Shown in pieces: positions 16,668-26,823 of a stretch of DNA of 42,944 nucleotides (position 1 is the first letter of the stretch; every line of letters starts with the position of its first letter). The stretch covers positions 1 through 42,944 of the forward strand of contig JAJQEE010000204.1 of NCBI GenBank assembly GCA_021201865.1, written 5' to 3'. This DNA comes from Tannerellaceae bacterium (GTDB taxonomy: Bacteria; Bacteroidota; Bacteroidia; Bacteroidales; Tannerellaceae). A program made the position numbers and the translations under genes. The notes beneath the pieces were generated by a model, which ran no database searches, was not told the origin of the DNA, and saw only the letters and a program-made list of their open reading frames with translations.

Positions 16668-18130
16668 GAAGTTCTTCCATCAAGGCTTCCATCGTAGATC
16701 AGGAAAGTGGCCTGACCGTAGGGGCTGATTTTTATCCGAAAGAAGAGGCCGCGATCTATGCCGTTCGGCCAGGATGGGCTGAACAGGATCCGGAAAACTG
16801 GTGGAATAATCTTAAAGTGGCTATACAGGGAGCCATGACCAAAGCCGGAATAGACGGACGGGAGATCAGTGCCATCGGTATCTCTTATCAAATGCACGGG
16901 TTAGTCGTGGTGGATAAGAAAAAGCAGGTGTTGAGACCTTCTATTATCTGGTGTGACAGCCGGGCGGTACCTTACGGAGACCGTGCCTTCCATGTGATCG
17001 GAGAAAAGGAATGTCTGTCCCATCTGCTGAACTCACCTGGTAATTTCACAGCTGCCAAACTTGCCTGGATCAAAGAAAATGAACCTCGTATATTTGAGAA
17101 TATTGATAAAATCATGCTTCCCGGGGATTACATCGGGATGCGTCTGACCGGGGATATTGTGACCACTGTATCCGGCCTGTCCGAAGGGATTTTCTGGGAC
17201 TTTAAGAAGAATGCCTTATCTGCGGAACTGATGAACTATTTCGGATTCAGCGACAGCCTGATCCCGGAAATACGTCCGGCTTTCGGTTTGCAGGGAGAAC
17301 TGTTGGAATCTGTTGCTGCGGAGTTAGGGATGAAAAAAGGGACTCCGGTTACTTACTGTGCAGGGGATCAACCTAACAATGCCTTGTCACTAAACGTATT
17401 GAATCCGGGAGAGATCGCCGCGACCGGAGGAACATCCGGCGTGGTGTATGGTGTGAACGGAAAAGTAAGTTATGACCACCTGTCCCGGGTGAACACGTTT
17501 GCCCATGTCAACCATTCGGAAGAGCAAACCCGTCTGGGAGTACTCCTATGTATTAACGGAGTAGGTATTCTTAACTCCTGGGTGAAAAGGAATGTGGCAC
17601 CGGAGGGGATCAGTTATAATGAGCTGAATGAGCTGGCCATGAAAGCACCGATCGGATCTGCCGGGCTTTCTATTCTGCCTTTTGGAAATGGGGTGGAACG
17701 AATGTTACAAAACAAACCGGCCGACTGTTCAATCCACGGTCTGAATTTTAATATCCATGATAAAAGCCATGTGGCGCGTGCCGCCCAGGAAGGAATTGTA
17801 TTCTCTTTCAAATATGGTATGGATATCATGAATGAAATGGGCATGAATATAAATGTGATCCGTGCCGGATATGCCAATATGTTCCTGAGCCCTATCTTCC
17901 GGGAAGCACTGGCCGGAGTGACAGGGACTGTGATTGAACTATATGATACGAACGGAGCAGATGGAGCGGCCAAAGGGGCTGGCATAGGTGCCGGAATCTA
18001 TCACTCTCCGGAAGAAGCGTTCAGCTCTCTTAAAAAAATCGATGTCGTAGAGCCGGATGGATTCAAAGCAAATGACTATTGCGGTGCTTTCGAAGTCTGG
18101 AAAGAGCGTCTGGAGAAAGAAATCAATTAG
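16643..18130 (+). CDS. xylB: Xylulokinase
   Basis: A cytoplasmic FGGY-family kinase converting D-xylulose and ATP to xylulose 5-phosphate, 495 residues, the usual length. The first phosphate-binding loop is LLGCDIGSSSIKASIVD. The substrate region has the MHGL motif (ISYQMHGLVVVD) and YCAGDQPNNAL with the catalytic Asp. The second ATP loop is TGGTSGVVYG, and the C-terminal signature includes GADGAAKGAGIGAG. It starts inside the xylR 3' end (25-base overlap) and is followed after 125 bases by xylA. Context makes xylulose, not another ketose, the likely substrate. Confidence 0.95.
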   Translation: MYLLGCDIGSSSIKASIVDQESGLTVGADFYPKEEAAIYAVRPGWAEQDPENWWNNLKVAIQGAMTKAGIDGREISAIGISYQMHGLVVVDKKKQVLRPSIIWCDSRAVPYGDRAFHVIGEKECLSHLLNSPGNFTAAKLAWIKENEPRIFENIDKIMLPGDYIGMRLTGDIVTTVSGLSEGIFWDFKKNALSAELMNYFGFSDSLIPEIRPAFGLQGELLESVAAELGMKKGTPVTYCAGDQPNNALSLNVLNPGEIAATGGTSGVVYGVNGKVSYDHLSRVNTFAHVNHSEEQTRLGVLLCINGVGILNSWVKRNVAPEGISYNELNELAMKAPIGSAGLSILPFGNGVERMLQNKPADCSIHGLNFNIHDKSHVARAAQEGIVFSFKYGMDIMNEMGMNINVIRAGYANMFLSPIFREALAGVTGTVIELYDTNGADGAAKGAGIGAGIYHSPEEAFSSLKKIDVVEPDGFKANDYCGAFEVWKERLEKEIN

Positions 18131-18138
18131 AAAAAGTA

Positions 18139-18219
18139 GTTAAGTAGTAAAAGAAGAGATAAATTCTTACACTTTGACTCCGGATGAGCGAAGCGAGTGA
18201 TCACTCCCTGACTACTTAA
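18139..18219 (+). repeat. Intercistronic inverted repeat between xylB and xylA
   Basis: TTAAGTAGT (18140-18148) pairs with ACTACTTAA (18211-18219), enclosing a smaller hairpin around gagcgaagcgagtgatcactc. In mRNA this would shield the spacer and may adjust the xylB:xylA ratio (inference). Confidence 0.5.
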
Positions 18220-18255
18220 TTAAAAAATATTCACAATTTTATAATACTAGAAAAC

Positions 18256-19584
18256 ATGAGTTACTACAAAGGTGAAAAAGAATTTTTCCCAGGTATCGGA
18301 AAAATCCAGTTTGAAGGACGCGAGTCAAAAAATCCGTTAGCATTCCACTATTATGACGAAAACAAAGTGGTAATGGGTAAAACACTAAAAGACCATTTAC
18401 GTTTTGCCATGGCTTACTGGCATACTTTGTGTGCGGAAGGTGGTGATCCATTTGGAGGAGGAACCAAAACATTCCCCTGGAATGCTTCTGCAGATGCGGT
18501 AACCAGAGCAAAATACAAAATGGATGCTGCTTTTGAATTTCTGACCAAATGTAATATTCCTTACTATTGTTTCCACGATGTGGATTTAGTAGATGAAGCT
18601 CCGACGATGTTAGAGTTTGAAAAACGTCTGGGAACCATGGTGGACTATGCAAAGCAATTGCAACAGGAGACCGGAAAGAAATTACTTTGGGGAACAGCGA
18701 ATGTCTTTGGGCATGAAAGATACATGAATGGCGCGGCAACCAATCCTGATTTCCAGGCGGTAGCGTATGCCGGTACACAAATTAAGAATGCGATTGATGC
18801 GACCATTGCTTTAGGTGGTGAAAATTATGTGTTCTGGGGTGGCCGTGAAGGGTATATGACCTTGTTGAATACCAACATGAAACGGGAAAAAGAGCATCTG
18901 GCTATGATGTTAACGATGGCACGGGATTATGCCCGTAAAAATGGTTTTAAAGGTACCTTCCTGATCGAACCGAAACCAATGGAACCGACTAAACATCAAT
19001 ATGATGTGGATTCTGAAACTGTGATCGGATTCCTCCGTCATTATGGTCTGGATAAAGATTTTGCCCTGAATATCGAAGTAAACCACGCTACTCTGGCAGG
19101 TCACACATTTGAACATGAATTGCAGGCTGCGGTAGATGCAGGTATGTTGTGCAGTATTGATGCAAACCGGGGTGATTACCAGAATGGATGGGATACAGAC
19201 CAGTTCCCTATTGACATTTACGAGTTGACACAAGCCTGGTTAGTAATTCTGGAAGGAGGAGGTCTGACTACCGGAGGTACTAACTTCGATGCAAAAACCC
19301 GTCGTAACTCCACGGATATGGAAGATATCTTTATCGCACATATTTCAGGTATGGACGCTTTTGCTCGGGCACTGATCACAGCGGCTGATATTCTGGAAAA
19401 TTCAGATTACAGAAAAATGCGTGCTGAACGTTATGCAAGCTTTGACGGTGGGGATGGTAAATCTTTTGAAGACGGCAAGCTGACACTGGAAGATCTGAGA
19501 ACCATTGCTTTGCGTGATGGCGAACCCAGGCAGACCAGTGGTAAACAGGAACTGTATGAGACATTAATTAATATGTACATCTAA
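18256..19584 (+). CDS. xylA: Xylose isomerase
   Basis: A cytoplasmic TIM-barrel isomerase interconverting D-xylose and D-xylulose, 442 residues, matching the long class II isomerases of Bacteroidetes. The catalytic/metal motifs are present: HDVDLVDE (catalytic His), [27 protein letters not shown] (metal Glu and Lys) and the metal-site helix [16 protein letters not shown], with [17 protein letters not shown] downstream. Start ATG at 18256. It is the third gene of the xyl operon and is flanked on both sides by hairpin-containing spacers. Confidence 0.97.
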   Translation: MSYYKGEKEFFPGIGKIQFEGRESKNPLAFHYYDENKVVMGKTLKDHLRFAMAYWHTLCAEGGDPFGGGTKTFPWNASADAVTRAKYKMDAAFEFLTKCNIPYYCFHDVDLVDEAPTMLEFEKRLGTMVDYAKQLQQETGKKLLWGTANVFGHERYMNGAATNPDFQAVAYAGTQIKNAIDATIALGGENYVFWGGREGYMTLLNTNMKREKEHLAMMLTMARDYARKNGFKGTFLIEPKPMEPTKHQYDVDSETVIGFLRHYGLDKDFALNIEVNHATLAGHTFEHELQAAVDAGMLCSIDANRGDYQNGWDTDQFPIDIYELTQAWLVILEGGGLTTGGTNFDAKTRRNSTDMEDIFIAHISGMDAFARALITAADILENSDYRKMRAERYASFDGGDGKSFEDGKLTLEDLRTIALRDGEPRQTSGKQELYETLINMYI

Positions 19585-19591
19585 AAGAAAT

Positions 19592-19691
19592 TGACAATGA
19601 CAGGGATTGGCTGACGGATAAGGATAACAATTATGAGATTTTATAGGAGCCACTTAATGATATTCGTCACTCATCCCTGCTACATTGTCAG
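19592..19691 (+). repeat. Intercistronic inverted repeat between xylA and xylE
   Basis: The arms GACAATGACAGGGATtggcTGACG (left, 19593-19615) and the complement of CGTCACTCATCCCTG...CATTGTC (right, 19665-19690) pair imperfectly around ~50 bases. The right arm ends 16 bases before the xylE ATG, so the structure could affect xylE translation or protect xylA mRNA. Confidence 0.55.
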
Positions 19692-19706
19692 TTCTATTTT
19701 TCAACC

Positions 19707-21251
19707 ATGAAAAATAACAATTATATTTTAGGTGTGACGTTGGTCGCTACCCTGGGAGGATTACTGTTTGGATATGATACCGCAGTGATTTCCGGAGCGG
19801 TAGAGTCTTTGCGTATATTCTTTATAGAACCACAGGGATTGCCTCTTGACCAGGCCAACGCATTAGAAGGCTTTGTCGTGAGTAGTGCACTGATCGGGTG
19901 TATCATAGGAGCCTCTTTTGCCGGTTGGGTAAGCCAACGCTATGGACGTAAACCCACTTTGATGGTAGCAGCCGTCCTGTTCCTTCTCTCAGCTATCGGA
20001 TCCGCATGGCCTGAACTCTTTCTGGGATTACCCGGCAGCGGTGACCATACCTATGTAAACATCTTTGTTGCCTATCGTATATTAGGAGGGATAGGAGTCG
20101 GCCTGGCTTCTATGGTTTCTCCCATGTATATTGCTGAAATGGCTCCGGCAGATCGCCGGGGTAATCTGGTTTCATGGAATCAGTTTGCTGTTATTTTTGG
20201 TATGCTGGTGGTCTACTTTGTGAATTACGCCATTGCTTTACAAGGAGATTCCCTGTGGTTACACATGATTGGATGGCGTTATATGTTTGCTTCGGAAATT
20301 ATTCCGGCACTTCTGTTCTTTACTTTCCTTTTCTTAGTTCCTGAAACCCCTCGTTACTTAGTTATGCGTGGTAAGACAGAAAAAGCAAACGGGATTCTTC
20401 AGAAATTAGTAGGAGAAAAAGAAGCCTTGACCGAGCTTTCTGCCATTCAGGATAGTTTCAGGGAAAAAACACCTTCCATGCGTCCCTATTTTACTTTTAT
20501 GGGTGTCTGGCTGGCTTTGTTTTTAGTGACCTATGGCCTGTTGGAGTTAGTGGGAAATACCAATGCACTCGAAATTGCCCTGATTGGTAGCTTTTTTGTT
20601 TCTTTGATATTACCTATGCGCTCTTTTGGTATTTTGATTATTATAGTGGGAGTATTGTTATCCGGATTCCAGCAATTTGTAGGGATCAATGTGGTATTAT
20701 ATTATGCACCGGAAATCTTTAAGACCATGGGAGCTGCTACAGATGCCGCCTTGTTACAACAAATTATTGTTGGAGCTGTAAATCTTTCATTTACTGTATT
20801 AGCCATTTTCACAGTAGATAAATTTGGCCGCCGCCCGTTAATGATCATTGGAGCACTGATCATGGCTGTTTCCATGATTATATTAGGTACCACTTTCTAT
20901 ACGCATTCTGTAGGAATGGGCTCGCTGATCTGTATGTTAGTCTATACAGCCGGATTTGCTATGTCCTGGGGACCTGTTTGCTGGGTACTGCTGGCCGAGA
21001 TCTTCCCGAACTCGATTCGTTCAACGGTGATGAGTATTGCCGTGGCCGGACAGTGGATTGCCAATTTCTTAGTCTCCTGGACGTTCCCTATGTTAGATAA
21101 GAACCAGTATCTGACCGATACTTTCAACCATGGAGTTGCCTATTGGATCTATGGTTTGATGGGCCTGTTAGCTGCTTTCTTTATCTGGAAGTTTGTTCCG
21201 GAGACCAAAGGAAAGACATTAGAGCAAATGGAACAATACTGGAAAAAGTAA
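19707..21251 (+). CDS. xylE: D-xylose:H+ symporter
   Basis: A 12-helix MFS sugar-porter of 514 residues in the inner membrane. Family motifs are GGLLFGYDTAVISGA in helix 1, the RYGRKPT loop, VPETPRYLV at the end of helix 6, QQFVGINVVLYYAPEIF in helix 7, DKFGRRPLM, and PETKGKTLEQ at the C-terminus. It is longer than E. coli XylE because the central loop carries an extra hydrophobic stretch (~266-315), common in Bacteroidetes members. As last gene of the xyl operon it supplies the substrate for XylA and XylB. A strong terminator follows. Confidence 0.94.
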   Translation: MKNNNYILGVTLVATLGGLLFGYDTAVISGAVESLRIFFIEPQGLPLDQANALEGFVVSSALIGCIIGASFAGWVSQRYGRKPTLMVAAVLFLLSAIGSAWPELFLGLPGSGDHTYVNIFVAYRILGGIGVGLASMVSPMYIAEMAPADRRGNLVSWNQFAVIFGMLVVYFVNYAIALQGDSLWLHMIGWRYMFASEIIPALLFFTFLFLVPETPRYLVMRGKTEKANGILQKLVGEKEALTELSAIQDSFREKTPSMRPYFTFMGVWLALFLVTYGLLELVGNTNALEIALIGSFFVSLILPMRSFGILIIIVGVLLSGFQQFVGINVVLYYAPEIFKTMGAATDAALLQQIIVGAVNLSFTVLAIFTVDKFGRRPLMIIGALIMAVSMIILGTTFYTHSVGMGSLICMLVYTAGFAMSWGPVCWVLLAEIFPNSIRSTVMSIAVAGQWIANFLVSWTFPMLDKNQYLTDTFNHGVAYWIYGLMGLLAAFFIWKFVPETKGKTLEQMEQYWKK

Positions 21252-21272
21252 AATAGACGATATCTATTTGGA

Positions 21273-21309
21273 AAAAGCGGTCTCCCTAAGGAAAGGAGAC
21301 CGCTTTTTT
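21273..21309 (+). terminator. Rho-independent terminator of the xyl operon
   Basis: Stem aagcggtctcc/ggagaccgctt with an 8-base loop and a T6 tract. It ends xylRBAE. The complement has an A-tract, so it may also limit read-through from the M1 gene opposite. Confidence 0.85.
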
Positions 21310-21337
21310 GTTATATACGTGTACTGCTGTCCATCTC

Positions 21338-23871
21338 TTACCGGTAATTCTTTCTATACAGAAAATCCGCTTGTTGCCGGATCTTATTCGATAACATTTC
21401 CGGGTAATCCGGGTGATCCCTGAAAAACTTCTCAACTTCTTCATACGCTGCTACTGATTGATGACCGGATAACAACGCTCTCACCCAGGCTGCCGGGAAA
21501 AAATATCCCCGGTTCGCTGCACTTCCTGTAGGATATCCAAAGCCGGACGTATATAATGGATCGCTTCCTGTTGACGAACAGGGTGATTCAGCCAGGAGAG
21601 AGCAGTGGCGGCCCAGGGTTCTATCCGGCGGTTCTCTGCAATCAGTAAAGCCTGGAACAGACTATCTCTTTGCACTTTATCTGCAGAGACTGCCGGAGAA
21701 ATAAAGGCATACTCTTTTTGCCTGTCCGGATTGGTGATCCGTTGTTTTTGAGTCCGGACAATCTCTTCCGCCCTTTCCGGTAAATGGATGGATAAATGAT
21801 AAGAGAGCTGGATAAAGTCATTTTCACTTAGCACACATTTTTCCGGTGCCTGCTCTTCTTTCCAGATCGTATATAACCGGTCCAATGCCTCTTTTGAATG
21901 GGCGGTACCGGCATACAACCGGAAGGTTAGTAGCCGGTGTTCCTCCACCGGATGGGAAGTAACCAACTCCCATAGTCTGTTTTCTAATAAAGGATAACTT
22001 CCGGGATGTAGACGTTCACAATTCCTGATATAGCCCAGCGCAGCCGGGAACAACAGGGTGTTTTTCTCCCGGGACAGGTAAGCAGACAGGTTTTCCATAA
22101 ACCACTCCGGGGCAATCGTATGATGTAGGAGGTTTTCATATAGATTGATCAGGATGGTTCCTTTCAACACTTCATCTGTTGTTGTATTTAATTCTTCCAT
22201 ACAAACCGCTGTATCTTCCGGGCTCAGATGGAAAAATCCATAGCCTCTTCCGTCTGTGTTGGGGAGGAGACCTTTTATTTCTCCGTTTACGGGAAAAGGC
22301 TGCTCTTTTTCTTTTAAATCCACCGTGAACATTTCTTTTTCCTTTTCCGTATAAACCTGGTAGGATAAAAGTTGTGGCCATACTAACCCCCTGTCAAAAG
22401 GATCTTCCTGCGTAATCATCCAGTGTCCATTTTCCTTTTTTACTTTCACTTCCGGCATCCCCTTTTCATAAATCCAGGCTTGGCTCCAGGTTTGCAGGTC
22501 TATAGGTGTATAGGAGTCCAGTATACGGATCAGTCCACTCCAGTCAGCATTTCCATAGGCATATTCATCCAGATATTCCTGTATCCCTTTTTTGAAATTT
22601 TCCTTACCAATCATCTGCACCAGCATTTCCATTACAACCGGGGATTTATTATAGATAATGTTTCCGTATACCAGGCCGGCATTTGCCAGATTATCCAGTT
22701 CCTGTTTGACGGAATTGCTACCGGATGTACGGTCTTCCGCATAGGTGCCGGGAATATATCCCTGTATAAAGTTCAGCCGGTGGTTCACATCCGGATAAAG
22801 CGGTTCCACGATCAGGGAAGCAAAGTAATTAGCAAAAACCTCTTTAGTCCAGACATCATCAAACCATTCCATCGTCACATAATCCCCAAACCACATATGA
22901 GCGGTTTCATGTGCGACTAATGCACTGCGGCCTAACCGTTCATCCAGGGTAGGAGACTCATTCAGGAACATTCTCCGGTCATTATATAAAGTTGCACCGG
23001 TATGTTCCATACCACCATATTGAAAACCCGGAAGGATGATCAGGTCATATTTAGCAAACGGATAAGGAATCTGCGTATATGCTTCCAGCCATTCCAATGC
23101 GTCAAACACTTCCGATGTGATCTCCGGACACTGGGCCACTTTTTTCGGATCTGTTTCCCGGTGATAAATCGTGATCTTCCGTTCCCCCCTCTGATAGGTT
23201 TCTTCCGTGAATTCTCCGGCTACAAATGAAAACAGGTACGTACTTAACGGCTCTGTTTGCCGGAACCGGATGACGTTTCTGCCGGAGGAATGCCTTTCTT
23301 CCGTCATAACAGGACTGTTGGAGATGGCTTTCCAGGTTGCGGGAACTTCTAAAGATAACGTGTAAAGGGATTTCAGGTCCGGTTGGTCAAAACAGGGAAA
23401 TAAGGTCCGGGTACGGTCCGGTACCAACAATGTATACATAAGTTCTTCTCTTCTGTTCAGAGACTGGTCCGAAGGGATAAAAGAGATCTCTATGCTGTTT
23501 TCCCCGCGCTGTATATAATCCGCAGGGATAAACAGATGTTCACCGGTGGTTCCCGAAGAGAGTTCCCGGCCATTTACCTCACAAAAGAGAAGTTGATCTT
23601 CCGGACGGAAATCCAGTATGACCGGATGCGGATAAGCCATATCCAACCGGATCGTAACCTGGCCGTTTACCGGTTGGGTCCGTTGTTCCGGCAGGGAAAA
23701 GAATAGTTCGTACCTTATATGATGGTAATTCGTTTTCCGGAATTTTGCCAGTTCTCTGCTGACTCCGGGGGTTAAGAGAGGATCCTTTGTGCTTTCCATC
23801 CCCAAACAGGCAACGGAAAAGAGATATCCTACTATAAGAAGAAAGGATCTGTATCGTATTTTCTTTATCAT
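21338..23871 (-). CDS. M1-family zinc aminopeptidase, one homopolymer frameshift near the C-terminus
   Basis: A gluzincin aminopeptidase exported by a signal peptide (MIKKIRYRSFLLIVGYLFS..., possibly a lipoprotein at Cys22). The substrate motif GGMEH (286-290) replaces GAMEN. The zinc site is HETAH (321-325) with the second Glu 19 residues later (KEVFANY, Glu344). The frame as written stops at 21481 with the tail SRQPG. One extra base in the A6 run at 21498-21503 would instead read FFPAAWVRALLSGHQSVAAY and continue for 46 codons to the TAA at 21338, giving about 844 residues. This makes the truncation most likely a sequence error. The downstream region then contains no gap, and the gene faces the xyl terminator. 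Confidence 0.88.
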
Positions 23872-24230
23872 AAAGCAGCTATCTGTTTTTGTTTAGGTGC
23901 TGTTCAGAAGCGGAACAGGAGATAAAGATAGAAAGTCTCTCTGTTTTTATTCTGTTTTATAAACGTGAATATTTCTGTGAAGGAGTGAATCTGTGTTAAA
24001 ACCGGCCGGTAAAATCCTGTTTGGTTTTAGTTAATCCCGCATCAATACAGGGTTTCTTTAATAAATTAACTGAAAGAATATTTTCCTGTCCGGCTATAAG
24101 GTTAACAAAAGTGTAAAAAATACCTCTAAGGTTATTATATATTAAATCCTTTTATTTAACACCCTTCTTCCGGCAGCAAAACTTTTGCTCGCAGGGGTAT
24201 GTTACCCCAAACATAAAAGGAGATGAATAT
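23872..24230. other. Divergent spacer between M1 peptidase and AraC regulator
   Basis: An AT-rich 359-base interval without a coding frame. A small hairpin ggggta-tgt-tacccc lies at 24195-24209, about 20 bases before the AraC start, followed by a purine-rich aaaggaga. No TAnnTTTG promoter was found on either strand. Confidence 0.55.
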
Positions 24231-25089
24231 ATGCTGTATTTACAAGAACATGTGTCTTGTCGTAATTATGAGCAAGGTGATAGACCAAGCATCGAATACT
24301 ACAGAGCTGCCAAAGGGGAAACCTGGAAAACCCGTTTAAATGATAATAAGATTGTTTTTATGATGAAAGGCGGAGGAAGAGTAGCATTTGACCAGTATGA
24401 CGACAGGATTTCAAAAGGAATGATGATTTTATTGCCGGGAGGATGTGATTGTAGAGCACTGGCAGAGGAAGATACGGAATTTATGGTTTGCCGGTTGAAG
24501 AATAACCTGCAATTGTGTGAGCATTTTTCGTTAGAAAAGTTATATAACGTATCCGTAGAAATAGAGGATAAATACCGGCCTCTTGCTATCAATACTCCGA
24601 TGGAGGCCTATGTAAATAGTCTGAAAGAATATATTACAGACAACGTACGATGCCTCTATTTTTTTTGACATCAAAATCCGGGAACTCTTTTTCCTGCTAC
24701 GGAATTATTATACGAAAGAAGAATTAAAGTGTTTCTTTTATCCGCTGTTGAGCCATGATTTCTCTTTTTCTGATTTTGTCCTGAAGAATCATCACAAAGT
24801 GAAAAATGTAAAGGAGTTTGCGGATCTGGCCAATTATAGCATATCCGGGTTTGAAAAACGTTTCAAAAGAGTTTTTAATGTATCAGCCTATAAATGGATG
24901 AAAGAACAGAAAGCCAAAACCATCCTGCATGAAATTCACCATACCCGTAAAACATTTAAAGAGATCGGATGGGACTATGGTTTCTCTTCACCGGCTCAGT
25001 TCAATGACTTTTGCAGAAGCAATTTCGGAGCTCCTCCGGGGCAGATCCGTAGAGAAATGATGACTGAAAATCCGGTTTCCGGCAAATAG
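24231..25089 (+). CDS. AraC-family transcriptional regulator, one homopolymer frameshift
   Basis: The restored protein has 285 residues. The N-terminal ~145 residues form a cupin-like sensing region (IVFMMKGGGRVAFDQY..., MILLPGGCDCRALAEED). The C-terminal AraC double helix-turn-helix (~185-270) reads VKEFADLANYSISGFEKRFK and FKEIGWDYGFSSPAQFNDFCR. As written, T8 at 24659-24666 brings in a TGA at 24666-24668. Seven T would give LYFFDIKIRELFFLL and join both parts in one frame. It lies directly upstream of the fimbrillin gene on the same strand and is a good candidate regulator of that operon, as AraC-type proteins often sit beside Bacteroidales fimbrial loci (inference). Confidence 0.85.
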
Positions 25090-25146
25090 GTCGCAATTCA
25101 GTATAAGCAGGCTGTTTTTCGTAACGTTAGTTCATTTTCAGCAAGT

Positions 25147-25154
25147 TATATTTG
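25147..25154 (+). promoter_or_regulatory. -7 promoter element of the fimbrial operon
   Basis: TATATTTG matches TAnnTTTG and lies 224 bases before the fimbrillin ATG, implying an unusually long leader. The -33 partner is weak (TTAG at 25127-25130, short spacing), as expected for an activator-dependent promoter. Confidence 0.55.
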
Positions 25155-25235
25155 CACTGTACCTTTTATTATGAGAGATGCGATATTCAAAAGGCGCCGA
25201 TTGTAAATCGATTAATAAAAGGGATCTATATATAC

Positions 25236-25270
25236 CTTAAGAGTTTCCGGAGAAATCCGGAACTCTTAAG
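25236..25270 (+). promoter_or_regulatory. Hairpin in the fimbrillin mRNA leader
   Basis: cttaagagtttccgg pairs with ccggaactcttaag around a 6-base loop, with one bulged base. No T-tract follows, so it is not a simple terminator. It lies ~110 bases before the start codon and may stabilise or regulate the abundant fimbrillin mRNA. Confidence 0.5.
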
Positions 25271-25378
25271 TCCTATATTCCCCGACTCACCAATGATTAG
25301 AAAAATATTAAGGTTGCCCCTGTCTGGACGATGGGGTAATAAAATTTAGTAGATTAATAATAAAAAATAGAACTGATT

Positions 25379-26686
25379 ATGAAAAGTAAATTTATGTATT
25401 TATTTACAACAGCCTGTATAGCGACAGCTTTTACGGCCTGTAATGATGATGACGGAAACGAGATAATAGATCAACCTGGTGGTAATGTCACGGAAAGAGT
25501 GGCTGATACGCCGGTACAGTTACAAATTAAACAGATGGCCAACACCTATGCTTCCACTTCCGACGCGGCAGCAACTCCGGAAGAAAGTAAGGTAGGTGCC
25601 ACATTAGATATTTTCGTCTTCGATGATTCAGGTATCTATGAAACCTATGTGAACAAGAACCTGACTGCTTCCGGTCCTGATACCTATCTGACGGATACAT
25701 TTATGTTATCCACAGGTAGTAAGTACTTCTATGTATTTACCAATGTTCCGGGTAATCAATTTTTAATGCCTTCTTCAGGGAGTACCCGGCAGGCGTTTGA
25801 ATTAAATCCGATTCAGGTGACTTCGGTAGCGGATCTGGCTACGGATAATCAATTTTATATTGGTACGCTGGTTGCTTCACAAACCGCAGTGACCGGTACG
25901 GCTACGGATGATCCGCAGACGATCAGTCTGGAAGTAGGACGTCTGGCTTCAAAAGTGATGTTGTCCGAATCTCCTGCGACTCCGAATATCAGTGGAAATC
26001 TGAAAGGTGTCATGTCTGCACCGGAATACCGTTTGGTCAATATTCCGAATCAATTATATACGGTAGGACAATGGGACCGTGCATTCAAACAACCAGGGAG
26101 CCAGGTCCGGACTCCTTTCTATACATTATCGAGTTTTTCCGGTTATTTCTTTGCTAATCCTACGGATTGGTCAGGTAGTAAAGGGCGAGGTGAAGTTTTT
26201 TATGCAATTGAAAATACGAATCAGGAACCTTTGAGAGGACAGGCAACCGCTGCTCAGATTAAATATATATATACTCCGGATGCTACGGAAATTTATGACA
26301 AAGATAATCTTCGTCAGAATGGAACACTATCCGGTACTGATTTCTGGATAGCAGAGTTTGAAAATGGAAACCGTTTGATCTATAACGGCGATATTTCAGG
26401 TGTAGCACACCCGGATTATGGTATACCTAAAAGTGTAACCAAATATACGGATGGTGAATGTTTCTATACCGTGTATCTTGCAGATAACACAGAAGCAACT
26501 CCAAGCCTGAAATATGCAGTGATCCGTAACCATTATTATGAACTGAAAGTAAATAATATTTACCGTTTAGGTAACAACACAGATGATATTACCGATCCGG
26601 TTGATCCAGTAGAAAAAGTGGTCGAAATCGAGGTGGAAATTGAAGTGTTGCCCTGGTTCTATATTCCACAGGAAGTTGATTTATAA
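25379..26686 (+). CDS. Major fimbrillin, FimA/Mfa1-like lipoprotein
   Basis: A 435-residue structural pilin precursor. The signal peptide ends in a lipobox at Cys21 (TAFTAC-NDDD), as in type V pilins, which are exported as lipoproteins and then cleaved after an Arg; Arg40 (NVTERVADT) is a plausible site. The N-terminal domain has the family pattern LDIFVFDDSGIYETY followed by KYFYVFTNVPGN. The C-terminus, VEIEVEIEVLPWFYIPQEVDL in register with other fimbrillins, would supply the donor strand for polymerisation. It is followed 137 bases later by an Mfa2-type anchor gene. Its length fits a shaft subunit. Confidence 0.86.
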   Translation: MKSKFMYLFTTACIATAFTACNDDDGNEIIDQPGGNVTERVADTPVQLQIKQMANTYASTSDAAATPEESKVGATLDIFVFDDSGIYETYVNKNLTASGPDTYLTDTFMLSTGSKYFYVFTNVPGNQFLMPSSGSTRQAFELNPIQVTSVADLATDNQFYIGTLVASQTAVTGTATDDPQTISLEVGRLASKVMLSESPATPNISGNLKGVMSAPEYRLVNIPNQLYTVGQWDRAFKQPGSQVRTPFYTLSSFSGYFFANPTDWSGSKGRGEVFYAIENTNQEPLRGQATAAQIKYIYTPDATEIYDKDNLRQNGTLSGTDFWIAEFENGNRLIYNGDISGVAHPDYGIPKSVTKYTDGECFYTVYLADNTEATPSLKYAVIRNHYYELKVNNIYRLGNNTDDITDPVDPVEKVVEIEVEIEVLPWFYIPQEVDL

Positions 26687-26720
26687 TACATAAACTTTTT
26701 ATGATTTTCAAATCCAGTGG

Positions 26721-26762
26721 CTGCCGGACTGTAATTTACAGCTCCGGCAGTTAACTTTTTTC
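26721..26762 (+). terminator. Hairpin after the major fimbrillin, partial terminator
   Basis: ctgccgga and tccggcag enclose a second pairing ctgtaa/ttacag. The tail is ttaacttttttcc. An attenuating terminator here would make far more shaft subunit than anchor mRNA. Confidence 0.6.
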
Positions 26763-26823
26763 CCCGGTAAGTGTTATAAAAGAGATAATATTCAGATACT
26801 GAATACATAACCAAAAATTAATT

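Noticed and set aside
18239..18778. 179-codon minus-strand frame opposite xylA
   Set aside because: Low-complexity composition and full overlap with a certain gene on the other strand.
22423..22920. 165-codon plus-strand frame inside the M1 peptidase gene
   Set aside because: It covers the zinc-site region of the peptidase in antisense; Ile/Phe-rich composition is a by-product of the opposite frame.
25196..25215. tRNA-Tyr-like anticodon arm (cgattgtaaatcg)
   Set aside because: No T-arm (GGTTCGAATCC-like), acceptor stem or D-arm could be found around it; only the small stem resembles a tRNA.
25236..25270. Invertible fimbrial promoter flanked by inverted repeats
   Set aside because: The arms are separated by only 6 bases and no promoter lies between them; no recombinase gene is in the window.
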